The notes: generated by a model not told the origin, from the letters alone. DNA of 64,000 nucleotides from an uncultured Clostridia bacterium (GCA_945923775.1 CAMELR010000002.1:69837-133836), one strand, 5' to 3'. Numbered from the stretch's first letter, positions 52,549-61,619 are shown. Numbers and translations: made by a program.

Positions 52549-53451
52549 TCAGACTTTAAGATACTTTCCGGTGCTGAATACTGTTCCGACAGCGCCGAGG
52601 AGCGCTCCGGCGGCACAGTTCACCGCAAGGACATACCACATGATATCTCCGAACGGCGTGAGCCCGTAGAATCCGAACATCTGCCATACGGTGAGATCAG
52701 CGGAAAACAGCGCGAACACGGAGTCGTAGATAAGCCACGTGAGCCCCCACGCTGCGGCACCGGCGAGGATACCGATGAACATACCCTCAACGAAGAACGG
52801 AGCTTTGATGAACCCCGAAGTAGCGCCGACATACCGCATTATCGAGATCTCGTTGCGGCGCGCGAACACGCTGGTGCGTATCGAGTTCGACACGATAACG
52901 ATGCTGACGACGACCAGTGCGATGAGCACGGCGCCTCCGATGAGCGTGAAGGTGTTGCGTATCTGAACGAGTACGCTTGCGAAGTCATAGGGGGCCTTGG
53001 TCTGTTCTACGCCCTCTATGTCGTTGATGGAGTTTACAACATGACGGATTTTCGAAAGATCCTTTACGCGCACGAGGAATGTCTCGGGCATGGGGTTCTT
53101 GTCGAGGTAGTCGAGAAGTTCGCTGTATTCCGCCATATTATCGCGGAAATCATCGAGCGCCTGTTCCTTTGAGTAGTACTTGACATCGGTGATGTCCTGG
53201 TTTTTCTCAAGGACGGATTTTATGTGCTCTACCTGCTTGTCGGAGATGTCCTCCTTGAGGTAGATGGTTATTTCGTTGGTGTCCTCGATGTTGCTCATGA
53301 TCTTGTTGACGTTCATCATAAGCAGCACTGCACAGCTTACCAGCAGCAGGCTCACCATCAGGATACAGAAGCTTGCGAATGACATCAGGAAGTTCTTCCA
53401 GATGGAGGAAATGCCCTTTTTCACAAGGTATGTTACATTACTCGTCCTCAT
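52549..53451 (-). CDS. ftsX: Cell-division ABC transporter permease FtsX (300 aa)
   Basis: Partner of FtsE, activating peptidoglycan hydrolases during division or elongation. Four membrane helices (about 22-42, 170-195, 220-240, 265-290) flank an extracellular loop domain. The start is ATG 53451, 6 bases after GGAGGTG and 14 bases inside the ftsE coding end, so the two are translationally coupled. The longer frame from 53475 lacks a binding site. Confidence 0.96.
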   Translation of the reverse strand: MRTSNVTYLVKKGISSIWKNFLMSFASFCILMVSLLLVSCAVLLMMNVNKIMSNIEDTNEITIYLKEDISDKQVEHIKSVLEKNQDITDVKYYSKEQALDDFRDNMAEYSELLDYLDKNPMPETFLVRVKDLSKIRHVVNSINDIEGVEQTKAPYDFASVLVQIRNTFTLIGGAVLIALVVVSIVIVSNSIRTSVFARRNEISIMRYVGATSGFIKAPFFVEGMFIGILAGAAAWGLTWLIYDSVFALFSADLTVWQMFGFYGLTPFGDIMWYVLAVNCAAGALLGAVGTVFSTGKYLKV

Positions 53452-54130
53452 CTGACGCACCTCCGATATTCTCATCGAACGTGATGGAGCCGTTTTCGAT
53501 GTTGATTATTCTGCCGCCGAAGTATTTAACAAGATCGTGCTCGTGCGTAACCATGATGATGGTCGTGCCGTTCTGGCGGTTTATCTTGCGCAGGAGCTCG
53601 ACTATCTCATAGGAAAGCTGCGGGTCTATGTTTCCGGTAGGCTCGTCCGCGATGATGAGCCCCGGGTCGTTTGCGAGCGCCCTTGCGATTGCTACGCGCT
53701 GCTGCTCGCCGCCGGAAAGTTCCCTCGGCTTGCTGCGAGCCTTGTTTCCAAGCCCGACAAGGTTCAGCACGTTAGGAACGCGCTGTTTGATGAACCTGGT
53801 GCTCTGATCCGCGATTCGCAGCACGAACGCAACGTTTTCGTAGACATTCAGCTCCTGTATCAGGCGGAAATCCTGGAACACCATGCCGATAGAGCGGCGG
53901 AACTTTGCGATTTTGTTTCCTTTTGTCTTGCTGAGGTTGTAGCCGTTGACGAACACTCTGCCCTCTGTGGGCACGATCTCGCGCGTCATGAGCTTTACCA
54001 GCGTGGATTTACCCGCGCCGCTGCCTCCGACGATAAATACGAATTCGCCGTCGTTTATCCGGAGGTTGATATTCTGAAGTGCGTCTACTCCGCTGGAGTA
54101 ATGCACGTTGACATTCTTTAATTCTACCAT
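53438..54130 (-). CDS. ftsE: Cell-division ABC transporter ATP-binding protein FtsE (230 aa)
   Basis: Walker A GGSGAGKST, signature LSGGEQQRVAIARAL and Walker B LIIADEPTGNIDPQ define a full ABC ATPase. FtsEX drives hydrolases such as CwlO/PcsB in Gram-positives. GAGGGAGAAAAT precedes ATG 54130. Confidence 0.97.
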   Translation of the reverse strand: MVELKNVNVHYSSGVDALQNINLRINDGEFVFIVGGSGAGKSTLVKLMTREIVPTEGRVFVNGYNLSKTKGNKIAKFRRSIGMVFQDFRLIQELNVYENVAFVLRIADQSTRFIKQRVPNVLNLVGLGNKARSKPRELSGGEQQRVAIARALANDPGLIIADEPTGNIDPQLSYEIVELLRKINRQNGTTIIMVTHEHDLVKYFGGRIINIENGSITFDENIGGASDEDE

Positions 54131-54255
54131 ATTTTCTCCCTCGGAACTATCTGTGTTTTCCCCAAAAGTTAATGAAATTTCCCTGATATTTTTGTGCGCC
54201 GGGGGTCCTTTCCTGTCTTTTCTGCGGAATTTCTGGCTCCCCTTTACACTTCAAA

Positions 54256-54282
54256 GGCTGTCCCGAATGATTCGGGGCAGCC
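54256..54282 (-). terminator. Terminator of the PucR-type regulator gene
   Basis: GGCTG(T)CCCGAA (54256-54266) pairs with TTCGGGGCAGCC (54271-54282) over a short loop, with a CCTTT run on the minus strand. It lies 28 bases past the regulator stop. Confidence 0.8.
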
Positions 54283-54310
54283 AATTTTAGCAGTAATTAT
54301 GCAAGCCCCA

Positions 54311-55396
54311 TCAGAACTTTGTGGGGTTCGCAGCGAGGTATTTCTTTACCATCAGCGCGATCTTGAAGATTATCGCGTGGTCGAATTCGCGCAGGTCGAG
54401 CCCGGTCAGCTTCTTGATCTTGTCCAGGCGGTAAACCAGCGTGTTGCGGTGTACGAACAGCTTTCTGGAGGTCTCGGAAACGTTCAGGCTGTTCTCGAAG
54501 AACTTCTGGATAGTGAACAGGGTCTCGTGATCAAGGGACTCAATGGAGTTCTTCTTGAAAACTTCCTTGAGGAAGGTCTCGCACAGGGTGGTCGGGAGGT
54601 GGTAGATAAGTCTTGCGATACCGAGGTTGTCGTAGCTTACAATGTTCTTGTCGGTGTCGAATACCTTTCCTACCTCGAGAGCGGTCTGAGCCTCCTTGAA
54701 TGAGCGTGCGAGATCCTTAACGCCGACTACCGGAGTACCGATGCCGACGTTCACCTTTGTGAAGAACTCGCTGGACAGCGTGTCGGAGATGGAGCGCGCC
54801 AGCTTTTCAAGGTCGCGCACGTCTATGTTGTTCTTTACTTCCTTAACGAGAACGATGTCGTTTTCCGTTATGTTGAATACGAAATCCTTGTTCTTGTCCG
54901 GAAAGAGGTTCTGTATAACGTCGTAAGCGGACACGTCGTTGGAGGAGATAACGCTGATGAGGAACACAACTCTGCTGATATCGGAGTTGAAGTGCAGCTC
55001 GCGCGCCTTGAGGCTGATATCGCCGGGCAGGACGTTATCAAGGATTATATTCTTTACGAAGTTGTTGCGGTCGTACTTCTCGTCGTAGTACTGCTTGATG
55101 CCGGACAGGGAGATAGCGATAACGCTCGCGTACTTGCCTGCTGGCTCGTCGGTGCCTTCTACGAATACGGCGTAGTCAGGCTTTACATGTATGCCGAAGG
55201 GCTTGTAAGTATATCCGTCGCGTATGAATACTTCGTGGGAATCGCCAAGCTCTATGGGGAAGAAGTCGTTGCCGCCCCCTACCCTTGTGAGATCGCTGCA
55301 TGCGATTATAGTACCGTTCTCGTCGATAACGCCGATAACGCGGTTAACTGCGTCCTTCATCTGATGGACAATGCCCTGAAAAAGTCTGTTTGACAT
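54311..55396 (-). CDS. PucR/CdaR-type transcriptional regulator (361 aa)
   Basis: The C-terminal PucR helix-turn-helix is clear: NSLNVSETSRKLFVHRNTLV, then YRLDKIKKLTGLDLREFDHA. The N-terminal region (about 1-130) is a sugar-diacid-recognition/GAF-like sensor starting LFQGIVHQMKDAVNRVIGVI. A central GGDEF-related segment (about 140-280) is usual for the family. CdaR-type proteins control sugar-acid and purine use; the regulon here is unknown since no catabolic genes are adjacent. GAAAGAGGTACAAAA precedes ATG 55396, with a G+C-rich leader in front. Confidence 0.93.
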   Translation of the reverse strand: MSNRLFQGIVHQMKDAVNRVIGVIDENGTIIACSDLTRVGGGNDFFPIELGDSHEVFIRDGYTYKPFGIHVKPDYAVFVEGTDEPAGKYASVIAISLSGIKQYYDEKYDRNNFVKNIILDNVLPGDISLKARELHFNSDISRVVFLISVISSNDVSAYDVIQNLFPDKNKDFVFNITENDIVLVKEVKNNIDVRDLEKLARSISDTLSSEFFTKVNVGIGTPVVGVKDLARSFKEAQTALEVGKVFDTDKNIVSYDNLGIARLIYHLPTTLCETFLKEVFKKNSIESLDHETLFTIQKFFENSLNVSETSRKLFVHRNTLVYRLDKIKKLTGLDLREFDHAIIFKIALMVKKYLAANPTKF

Positions 55397-55507
55397 TTTT
55401 GTACCTCTTTCCTGAAGCGCGGCTGTCCAGCCCGCTCCGTCCCTGTCACAGACCCCTCTGGGTCAGACGGTGCGCAGCGGATAAGCCGTTTATGTTTCCT
55501 GCCGCCT

Positions 55508-55513
55508 ATTATA
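55508..55513 (-). promoter_or_regulatory. Possible -10 of the PucR-type regulator gene
   Basis: TATAAT on the minus strand about 110 bases before the start codon; the -35 position has no good match. The leader in between contains CCGTC...GACGG and GACCC...GGGTC pairs. Low confidence. Confidence 0.4.
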
Positions 55514-55614
55514 GACGGACATAAATCTCTAATCTATATTGTACTAAAAAAATCAGAAAAAATCAAGGGTTTTTTATCTATTATGTAAAAATTCCTTTAT
55601 TTTTTTCGGTATGC

Positions 55615-55643
55615 TTGCAAATTGCAGTGAAAAGTAATATAAT
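55615..55643 (+). promoter_or_regulatory. Sigma-A promoter of metG
   Basis: TTGCAA (55615-55620), a 17-base spacer and TATAAT (55638-55643), in a very A+T-rich region, 82 bases before the start. No T-box or S-box signature was seen in the short leader. The remainder of the 328-base gap 55397-55724 is the regulator leader on the other strand. Confidence 0.88.
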
Positions 55644-55724
55644 AAAATAGCACAATAATAATCTTCAATGGACATAGTATCCTGTTGATTATCACTATAA
55701 GTAGAAAAAGAGGTAATAATAACA

Positions 55725-57668
55725 ATGTGTAATTGCAGTAAGGGAAAATATTACATCACCACCCCGATCTACTATCCGTCGGGAAATCCGCATATCGGTC
55801 ACTGCTATACGACCGTAGCGTGCGATACCATCGCAAGATTCAAGAGAATGCAGGGCTATGACGTAATGTTCCTGACAGGAACCGACGAGCACGGTCAGAA
55901 GATAGAGCTGAAGGCAGAGGAAAAGGGCGTGACCCCGAAGGAGTACGTTGACGAGATCGTTGCGAACTTCAAGCGTCTCTGGGAGACCATGGGCATCAGC
56001 TACGACAGATTTATCCGCACCACCGACGACTACCATGTTTCCGCGGTGCAGAAGATATTCAAGACCCTCTACGACAAGGGCTACATCTACAAGGGCGAGT
56101 ACACCGGCAAGTACTGCACCCCCTGCGAGAGTTTCTGGACCGAGAGCCAGCTCGTGAACGGCAAGTGCCCCGACTGCGGCAGAGACGTCATCGACGCCCA
56201 CGAGGAGGCTTACTTCCTGCGCCTGTCCGATTATGCAGACAAGGTGGAGAAGTTCCTCACCGAGACCGACTACCTCCAGCCGAAGAGCCGCGTGAACGAG
56301 ATGGTAAACAACTTCATCAAGCCCGGACTTGAGGATCTGTGCGTTTCCAGAACCAGCTTCAAATGGGGCGTCCCGGTTGACTTCGACCCAGGACACGTTG
56401 TTTACGTGTGGGTAGACGCGCTCTCCAACTATATCACCGCGCTTGGCTACGACAACGACAAGTATGACGATTTCAGCAAGTACTGGCCGGCTGACCTGCA
56501 CATGACTGCAAAGGAGATCGTACGCTTCCACTCCATCGTATGGCCGATCATTCTGATGATGCTGGATCTGCCGCTTCCGAAGCACCTGTACGGCCACGGC
56601 TGGATAAACTTCAACGGACAGAAGATGTCCAAGTCCCTGGGCAACGTCATCGACCCGTTTGTGCTCGCAGAGCGCTACGGCTCAGACGCGGTGCGCTACC
56701 AGATACTCCGCGACATGCCCTACGGCTCAGACTGCAACTTCTCCAACGAGATAATGATAGGCCGCATCAACACCGACCTCGCAAACGACCTGGGCAACCT
56801 GGTTTCCAGAACCGTTGCGATGGCTGACAAGTACTTCGGCGGAACTCTCCCCGAGGGGAAGAAGGCGGAGCCTATCGACGACGAACTCCGCACGATGGCT
56901 GCGGCGCTGGTAGAGCCGGTTTCAAAGCTCATCGAGGAAGCGCAGCTTTCCAAGGCGCTGGAGGAGATATTCAAGGTAGTTTCCCGCGCTAACAAGTATA
57001 TCGACGAAACAGCTCCGTGGGTTCTCGCAAAGAGCGAGGAGAACATGCCGAGACTTGCGGCTGTACTGTACAACCTGCTTGAGAGCATTCGTATATGCTC
57101 CGGCCTGCTGTTCCCGTTCATGCCCAAGACCATGCCGAAGGTATGGGAGCAGATAGGCGCAGACGAGAGCATGACCGCATACGATACACTGGGCACATTC
57201 GGCGTTCTTCCGCAGAACGTGACTGTTCACAAGGGCGAGGTGCTGTTCCCGAGAATCGACATGGAGAAGGAGATCGACGAGCTGAACAGCCTGCTGACTC
57301 CTGCCAAGACTATCCGCGAGGACGAGGATCTCGACAAGGCGAACGTCATCACCATCGACCAGTTCGCGGAGGTGAAGCTCCGCAGCGGCGAGATCACCGC
57401 CTGCGAGAAGATAAAGAAGGCAAAGAAGCTGCTGAAGCTCACCGTTGACGACGGCAGAAACGGCAGACAGATAGTTTCCGGCATTGCAAACTGGTACCAG
57501 CCGGAGGATCTGATCGGCAAGAAGATAGTATTTGTAGCTAACCTTGCTCCCGCGAAGCTCTGCGGCGAACTCAGCGAAGGCATGATACTCGCATGCGACG
57601 CAGGCGACAACGATGTAAGAGTACTGTTCCTCGACAAGGACGTACCGAACGGAAGCACGATAAGATAA
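55725..57668 (+). CDS. metG: Methionyl-tRNA synthetase with C-terminal tRNA-binding domain (647 aa)
   Basis: Charges tRNA-Met, including the initiator. The class I core has the HIGH-type PHIGHCYTT and GQKMSKSLGNVIDP; a zinc knuckle has CTPCESFW and CPDCG. The last 110 residues are an OB-fold domain (AEVKLRSGEITACEKIKKAK, then IANWYQPEDLIGKKIV) as in MetRS dimers. AAAGAGGTAATAATAACA precedes the start. The inverted-repeat element begins at the stop codon. Confidence 0.98.
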   Translation: MCNCSKGKYYITTPIYYPSGNPHIGHCYTTVACDTIARFKRMQGYDVMFLTGTDEHGQKIELKAEEKGVTPKEYVDEIVANFKRLWETMGISYDRFIRTTDDYHVSAVQKIFKTLYDKGYIYKGEYTGKYCTPCESFWTESQLVNGKCPDCGRDVIDAHEEAYFLRLSDYADKVEKFLTETDYLQPKSRVNEMVNNFIKPGLEDLCVSRTSFKWGVPVDFDPGHVVYVWVDALSNYITALGYDNDKYDDFSKYWPADLHMTAKEIVRFHSIVWPIILMMLDLPLPKHLYGHGWINFNGQKMSKSLGNVIDPFVLAERYGSDAVRYQILRDMPYGSDCNFSNEIMIGRINTDLANDLGNLVSRTVAMADKYFGGTLPEGKKAEPIDDELRTMAAALVEPVSKLIEEAQLSKALEEIFKVVSRANKYIDETAPWVLAKSEENMPRLAAVLYNLLESIRICSGLLFPFMPKTMPKVWEQIGADESMTAYDTLGTFGVLPQNVTVHKGEVLFPRIDMEKEIDELNSLLTPAKTIREDEDLDKANVITIDQFAEVKLRSGEITACEKIKKAKKLLKLTVDDGRNGRQIVSGIANWYQPEDLIGKKIVFVANLAPAKLCGELSEGMILACDAGDNDVRVLFLDKDVPNGSTIR

Positions 57669-57799
57669 ATTCGGAATTATGAATGCGGAATTCGGAATTT
57701 CGGTGCCGCTGTCGCGGCTGTATTCCGATTGTATCAAATTTGAATCCGTCCGCGAAGCGGACACAATAATTCCGAATTCCGAATTATGAATTCCGAATT
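57668..57799 (+). repeat. 132-base inverted-repeat element (MITE/REP-like) after metG
   Basis: Two 32-base arms, 57668-57699 and 57768-57799, are imperfect reverse complements built from CGGAATT / AATTCCG units around a shared ATTATGAAT core. Between them lie GTCGCGGCTG and the hairpin GTCCGC-GAA-GCGGAC (57748-57762). There is no gene inside. The left arm begins at the metG stop. Such 'AATTCGGAATT' palindromic elements are dispersed in many Clostridia. It could also serve as the metG terminator. Confidence 0.75.
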
Positions 57800-57820
57800 A
57801 ATTTGTTTGGGGGTGGTTTT

Positions 57821-58471
57821 TTGGATATTTCGAGAATGGCGGATATTTCGTCGATAAGCCGTACTACGCTGACGCATTCCGCAGAACACCGCACGCAGGA
57901 GAAATCCTCGACTCTGGCGGCGGATCATACCGACGCGTTCATAAAATCCGAAGCGGCGTTCACGCCGGCGTATACCAAGAGATCAGCCCAGAAGCAGCCG
58001 AGCGACAATAATCTCACCCAGCGCGAAAACAGCGAGGACAAAGTCGGCGCGGTAAAGCAGAACGAGGGCGAAGGCCGCGCGGAGCTCCTGACCCAGGGCG
58101 TTCAGCATATAATCCGCGCAATGCTGGTGAAGCAGGGCGAGGTGCTCACCGGGAACGTCCCGAGCGTAGGCGCCAAGCTCTACGCCGAGGAGCTTCTCGG
58201 GCAGATACGGCAGCTCTACGGCAACTCTGCCGCAGACGAGAATTCCCCCGACTACTGGACGGCGGAAAACACGGCAGACCGTATGGTGCTGTTTTTCAAC
58301 TGCGTCTCCATCGAGGGCGACAAGCAGGAGCTTCTGGACAGAAGCTTCCGCGGAGCGTTCAACGAAACGGAGCAGCTTTTCGGAGGGCGCGGAAGGCTCC
58401 CGCTGGAGAGCTATGAAACGCGCCAGCTCGTTATGGATAACTATTTCAACGTTCAGCACACAGGTGGATAA
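57821..58471 (+). CDS. Hypothetical protein, possibly DUF5610-like (216 aa)
   Basis: The N-terminal third is polar, Ser/Thr/Glu-rich and probably disordered; residues about 85-216 are helical (VQHIIRAMLVKQGEVLTG, then PDYWTAENTADRMVLFF, and GRLPLESYETRQLVMDNYF). The YWTAENTADRM..F pattern recalls DUF5610, but the match is by memory only. No signal peptide or catalytic motif. The start is TTG 57821 after GGGGGTGG; an ATG at 57836 has no binding site. Its stop is fused to the tatD start (TAATG), so it is translated with tatD. Confidence 0.6.
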   Translation: MDISRMADISSISRTTLTHSAEHRTQEKSSTLAADHTDAFIKSEAAFTPAYTKRSAQKQPSDNNLTQRENSEDKVGAVKQNEGEGRAELLTQGVQHIIRAMLVKQGEVLTGNVPSVGAKLYAEELLGQIRQLYGNSAADENSPDYWTAENTADRMVLFFNCVSIEGDKQELLDRSFRGAFNETEQLFGGRGRLPLESYETRQLVMDNYFNVQHTGG

Positions 58472-59229
58472 TGGCGATATTTGATACTCACGCACACTAT
58501 GTAAAAAACGATTTCGGCGAGGCTCTGCACCCGCTGCTTTCCAGTATGTCGGAGGCTGGCGTGGAAAAGATAATGGCAGTAGGCTACGACCTTGATTCCT
58601 CAAGGGAGGAAATGCAGCTCGCTGAGCAGTATCCGTTCGTATGGGCGGCTGTCGGGGTACACCCGGAGAACTGCGAAGGGCTCCCCGCCGGCTGGCTCGG
58701 TCAGTTGGAGGAAATGCTGAGCTCTCCGCGCGTTAAGGCGCTCGGGGAGATAGGTCTCGACCGCCATTACGAGGGTTACGACAAGGTTTTGCAGGCGGAG
58801 GTATTCGAGCGGCAGCTGCAGCTCGCGAAGAAGCTCGACGTGCCTGTGATAATCCACAGCCGTGACGCCTGCGAGGATACGATGGAGCTTCTCCGGAAGT
58901 ACAAGCCTGACGGAGTGATGCACTGCTTCTCCTACAGCCCGGAGATCGCCGAGGAGGTCGTAAGGCTCGGCATGTACGTGGGATTCACCGGAGTGCTCAC
59001 GTTCAAGAATTCAAAGAAGGCATGGGCGGCGTGCGAAGCAGTGCCGACTGACAGGCTCCTGCTGGAAACCGACTGCCCGTATATGGCGCCGGCACCGCAC
59101 CGGGGAGAGAAATCCCACAGCGGCATGATAAAATACACCGCCGCAAAAATGGCGGAGTTAAAGGGCGTTTCCCCGGAGGAAATGATCGAGATATGCCGTG
59201 AGAACGGAGAGAGGCTGTTCAGAATATGA
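58471..59229 (+). CDS. tatD: TatD-family DNase/hydrolase (252 aa)
   Basis: A metal-dependent 3'-5' exonuclease of the TIM-barrel amidohydrolase type. FDTHAHY, then ALGEIGLDRHYE, IIHSRDA and LLETDCPYMAPAPHRG carry the metal ligands. It begins inside the stop of the hypothetical gene and ends inside the start of the acetyltransferase gene (ATGA), forming a coupled run to nth. Confidence 0.96.
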   Translation: MAIFDTHAHYVKNDFGEALHPLLSSMSEAGVEKIMAVGYDLDSSREEMQLAEQYPFVWAAVGVHPENCEGLPAGWLGQLEEMLSSPRVKALGEIGLDRHYEGYDKVLQAEVFERQLQLAKKLDVPVIIHSRDACEDTMELLRKYKPDGVMHCFSYSPEIAEEVVRLGMYVGFTGVLTFKNSKKAWAACEAVPTDRLLLETDCPYMAPAPHRGEKSHSGMIKYTAAKMAELKGVSPEEMIEICRENGERLFRI

Positions 59230-59684
59230 GCGGTATCACAGTAAGAAAGGCGGACTCCGGCGATATGCCGGAGCTTCTTGAAATACGCCGGGAAATGCTC
59301 GCGATAGTAAACGGAGTTCCGGAGAGCGGCATTTCTGATGAAATAATACGGCTTTCTGAGGAGTATTTCAGGAACGGCAGCCAGACAACGGTGCTTGCGT
59401 ACTGCGGGGAAAAACTCGCAGGGTGCGCTACGATATGCTGGCTGAACGTAATGCCTACATACTCCCATCCATCGGGGAAAAGGGCGCACATCATGAACGT
59501 ATATACCCGCAGAGAGTTCCGCAGAATGGGAGCGGCGCGTGAAATGGTGGGTTCCCTTCTTGAGGAAGCGGCGAAACGCGGCGCGACCAGCATAACCCTG
59601 GACGCGACGGACAGCGGCAGACCGCTTTATGAGACACTGGGCTTCCATGGTTCCGAGGAACACATGGAGCTTGTTTTAAACTGA
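59226..59684 (+). CDS. GNAT-family N-acetyltransferase (152 aa)
   Basis: ITVRKADSGDMPELLEIRRE, then the acetyl-CoA-binding RRMGAAREMVGSLLEEAAKR and the C-terminal LYETLGFHGSEEHMELVLN are the GNAT motifs A and B. The Q/R-x2-G-x-G/A pyrophosphate loop is present as RRMGAA. It overlaps tatD by 4 bases (ATGA). The acceptor cannot be assigned. Confidence 0.93.
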   Translation: MSGITVRKADSGDMPELLEIRREMLAIVNGVPESGISDEIIRLSEEYFRNGSQTTVLAYCGEKLAGCATICWLNVMPTYSHPSGKRAHIMNVYTRREFRRMGAAREMVGSLLEEAAKRGATSITLDATDSGRPLYETLGFHGSEEHMELVLN

Positions 59685-59700
59685 TTAAATCGGAGGACAC

Positions 59701-60699
59701 ATGGACGCAGACGGCAATCGAAGTAACACGCAGAACGACGGCGAAAAGCAGGACGGACACAAAGCGGCGAGGTTTTTCCTCGGGTGGCTGGTGGCGCTCA
59801 ACAAGGGTATCACGAAGCTGCTGAAGAAGGCGCTCGGCCCGGACTACATCGCGGTAACGGAGGACGAAGTCCTCGACATGGTGAACGCGCTGGCGCAGAC
59901 CCCTGACGACGACGGCGACGGCGAGAACGTCATTGAGGAAAGCTCCGCGCAGATGATAAACAACATCTTTGAGTTCAAGGATCTCACAGCCGGGGACGTC
60001 ATGACGCACCGCACAAATATAGTCGGTGTGGATATGTCGGTCAGCCTTGACGACATCATCTACCTTGCGCTTGACATGGGATTTTCAAGAATACCGGTCT
60101 ACGAGGGGAGTATCGACAGGATAGTCGGCATAATTATCGTGAAGGATCTTCTGTGCCTGGTCGGGAAAAGTCAGTCGGACCTTGACGGGTTCGATATCCA
60201 TGATTTTGTGCGCAGCGTGAATTTCGTGCCGGAGTCATGTCCCTGCTCCGAGGTGTTCAAGTCGCTGACGAGCCTTAAATCCGGCATGGCGGTCGTTGCG
60301 GACGAGTACGGAGGTACTGCGGGTATCGTGACGCTTGAGGACATCATCGAAGCGGTCATGGGCAATATTCAGGACGAGTACGACGACGAGCGCTCAGAGA
60401 TAGTCAAGGTCGGTGAGGACGAATACGACATTGACGGCGAAGCCGACCCGGACGAGGTGTTCCGGCTGTTCGGCGTGGAGCTTCCCGAGGAGCACGACTA
60501 TGAAACCATAGCGGGCTTCATCACCGACAAGCTGGGGTATATCCCAGAGGGCGACGATCTGAATCCGCCGAGCGTGGAGTACGAGGGTGTGAAGCTTGTG
60601 GTAATTCAGGTCGAGGACAGGTGCATATTAAAGGTTCATGCTTCCAGGGTCCCGCAGACCGCCGAGCCAGAGCTTACACCGGCAGAGGACAAAGACTGA
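59701..60699 (+). CDS. CorC/HlyC-type CBS-domain protein (332 aa)
   Basis: Two CBS domains (about 95-215, with MTHRTNIVGVDMSVSLDDI and RDGSIDR-like IYEGS turns) are followed by a transporter-associated CorC_HlyC domain (about 235-315: YDIDGEADPDEVFRLFGVEL). No membrane DUF21 part is present, so it resembles the soluble CorC rather than YrkA-type proteins. The family links to Mg/Co transport, but this member's role is unknown. Its TGA overlaps the nth ATG (TGATG). Confidence 0.9.
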   Translation: MDADGNRSNTQNDGEKQDGHKAARFFLGWLVALNKGITKLLKKALGPDYIAVTEDEVLDMVNALAQTPDDDGDGENVIEESSAQMINNIFEFKDLTAGDVMTHRTNIVGVDMSVSLDDIIYLALDMGFSRIPVYEGSIDRIVGIIIVKDLLCLVGKSQSDLDGFDIHDFVRSVNFVPESCPCSEVFKSLTSLKSGMAVVADEYGGTAGIVTLEDIIEAVMGNIQDEYDDERSEIVKVGEDEYDIDGEADPDEVFRLFGVELPEEHDYETIAGFITDKLGYIPEGDDLNPPSVEYEGVKLVVIQVEDRCILKVHASRVPQTAEPELTPAEDKD

Positions 60700-61376
60700 T
60701 GGCACGAGTATCACAGGAGAAGAAAAAACGCGCGGCAGAGGTGATAGAGCTTCTCCGGGGCGAATATCCGGACGTAAGGTGCGCGCTGATATATGAAAAA
60801 CCGCATGAGCTGCTGATAGCAACGCGGCTTTCCGCGCAGTGTACGGATAAGCGGGTGAATATGGTGACGCCGGCGCTGTTTGAGCGGTTTCCGAGCATCG
60901 ACGCGTTTGCTGAGGCGGAGGTCGGCGAGGTGGAGGAGTATATACGCACCTGCGGGCTTTACAAGACGAAAGCGCAGGATATCGTAAATATGTGCGTAAT
61001 GCTCCGGGATATCTACGGCGGGAAGGTTCCCGACAGCATAGAGGAGCTGACGAAGCTCCCGGGAGTAGGGCGAAAGACCGCCAACCTTATCGTTGGCGAC
61101 CTTTACGGAAAGCCCGCAATGGTGTGCGACACACATGTAATAAGGCTGTCCAACAGGCTGGGTCTGGCGGACTCCACCGATGCCGGAGTAGTTGAGAAAC
61201 AGCTCCGTGAGATAGTTCCCCCGGAGGAAGGTCTGATGTTATGCCATCGGCTGGTGCACCACGGGCGGGACGTCTGCGACGCAAGGGCGCCGAAATGCGA
61301 GGCGTGCGTTCTGCGGAACGTCTGTCCGAGCAAGGATAAGCCGGTAAGATCGTTCCGCGCGGGGAGCAAAAAGTAA
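60699..61376 (+). CDS. nth: Endonuclease III (225 aa)
   Basis: A base-excision repair glycosylase/AP lyase. The helix-hairpin-helix LPGVGRKTANLIVG, the catalytic Asp in MVCDTHVIRLSN and the [4Fe-4S] ligands C-x6-C-x2-C-x5-C (VCDARAPKCEACVLRNVC) are all intact. The start is ATG 60699, coupled to the CorC stop; longer upstream reading is within that gene. A terminator lies 35 bases after the stop. Confidence 0.97.
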   Translation: MARVSQEKKKRAAEVIELLRGEYPDVRCALIYEKPHELLIATRLSAQCTDKRVNMVTPALFERFPSIDAFAEAEVGEVEEYIRTCGLYKTKAQDIVNMCVMLRDIYGGKVPDSIEELTKLPGVGRKTANLIVGDLYGKPAMVCDTHVIRLSNRLGLADSTDAGVVEKQLREIVPPEEGLMLCHRLVHHGRDVCDARAPKCEACVLRNVCPSKDKPVRSFRAGSKK

Positions 61377-61410
61377 AGCGCCAAAGCGCCGCACGGATTT
61401 CAGAATAATT

Positions 61411-61445
61411 ATCGGGGCTGAGAAGATCAGTCCCGATTTTGTTTT
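61411..61445 (+). terminator. Terminator of the tatD-to-nth run
   Basis: ATCGGGGCTGA pairs with TCAGTCCCGAT (with one bulge) around GAAGA, followed by TTTTGTTTTT. It separates nth from the minus-strand small RNA. Confidence 0.88.
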
Positions 61446-61450
61446 TAGGT

Positions 61451-61613
61451 AAAAAAATTCCGCAGACAAGGGGGTGTCTGCGGCAAACTCAAATAAATTA
61501 GCCGAACGCTTGGGGAAAAGCGCTTTTAACTCGGCTGAAATAATTGGGGAAAATATATTAAGAAGTATGGTAGCCAAATTAGCTTACAATACTGTCTTGC
61601 GTAATTTATTTAC
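61451..61613 (-). ncRNA. Candidate small RNA, about 160 bases, with two UUUUCCCCAA motifs
   Basis: An intergenic minus-strand transcript bounded by a strong promoter (-10 at 61620-61625) and a perfect terminator (CCGCAGACA/TGTCTGCGG at 61460-61483, then TTTTTTT). No start codon with a binding site is inside it, so it looks noncoding. Predicted structure: a 5' hairpin CGUAA-AUAAA-UUACG, a second stem AGUAU...AUACU, a single-stranded UUUUCCCCAA, and a stem AGCCGA/UCGGCU whose inner loop displays a second UUCCCC. Repeated exposed C-rich motifs are typical of Firmicutes sRNAs (RsaE/RoxS, CsfG-like) that pair with G-rich ribosome binding sites. I do not recognise a named family. Confidence 0.7.
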
Positions 61614-61619
61614 GATATA

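Noticed and set aside
55397-55500. A riboswitch or T-box in the leader of metG or the PucR-type gene
   Set aside because: No T-box TGGN specifier or AGGGTGGNACCGCG sequence, and the metG leader is too short; the other leader has only generic hairpins.
61239-61577. A 112-codon open frame on the minus strand across the nth end and the small RNA
   Set aside because: It is antisense to nth, has no ribosome binding site and runs through the RNA terminator; the nucleotide signals fit a noncoding transcript better.
61451-61613. Could the small RNA be 6S RNA?
   Set aside because: 6S RNA pairs its 5' and 3' ends around a large open bubble. Here the 5' end forms its own small hairpin and the 3' end is a terminator stem.
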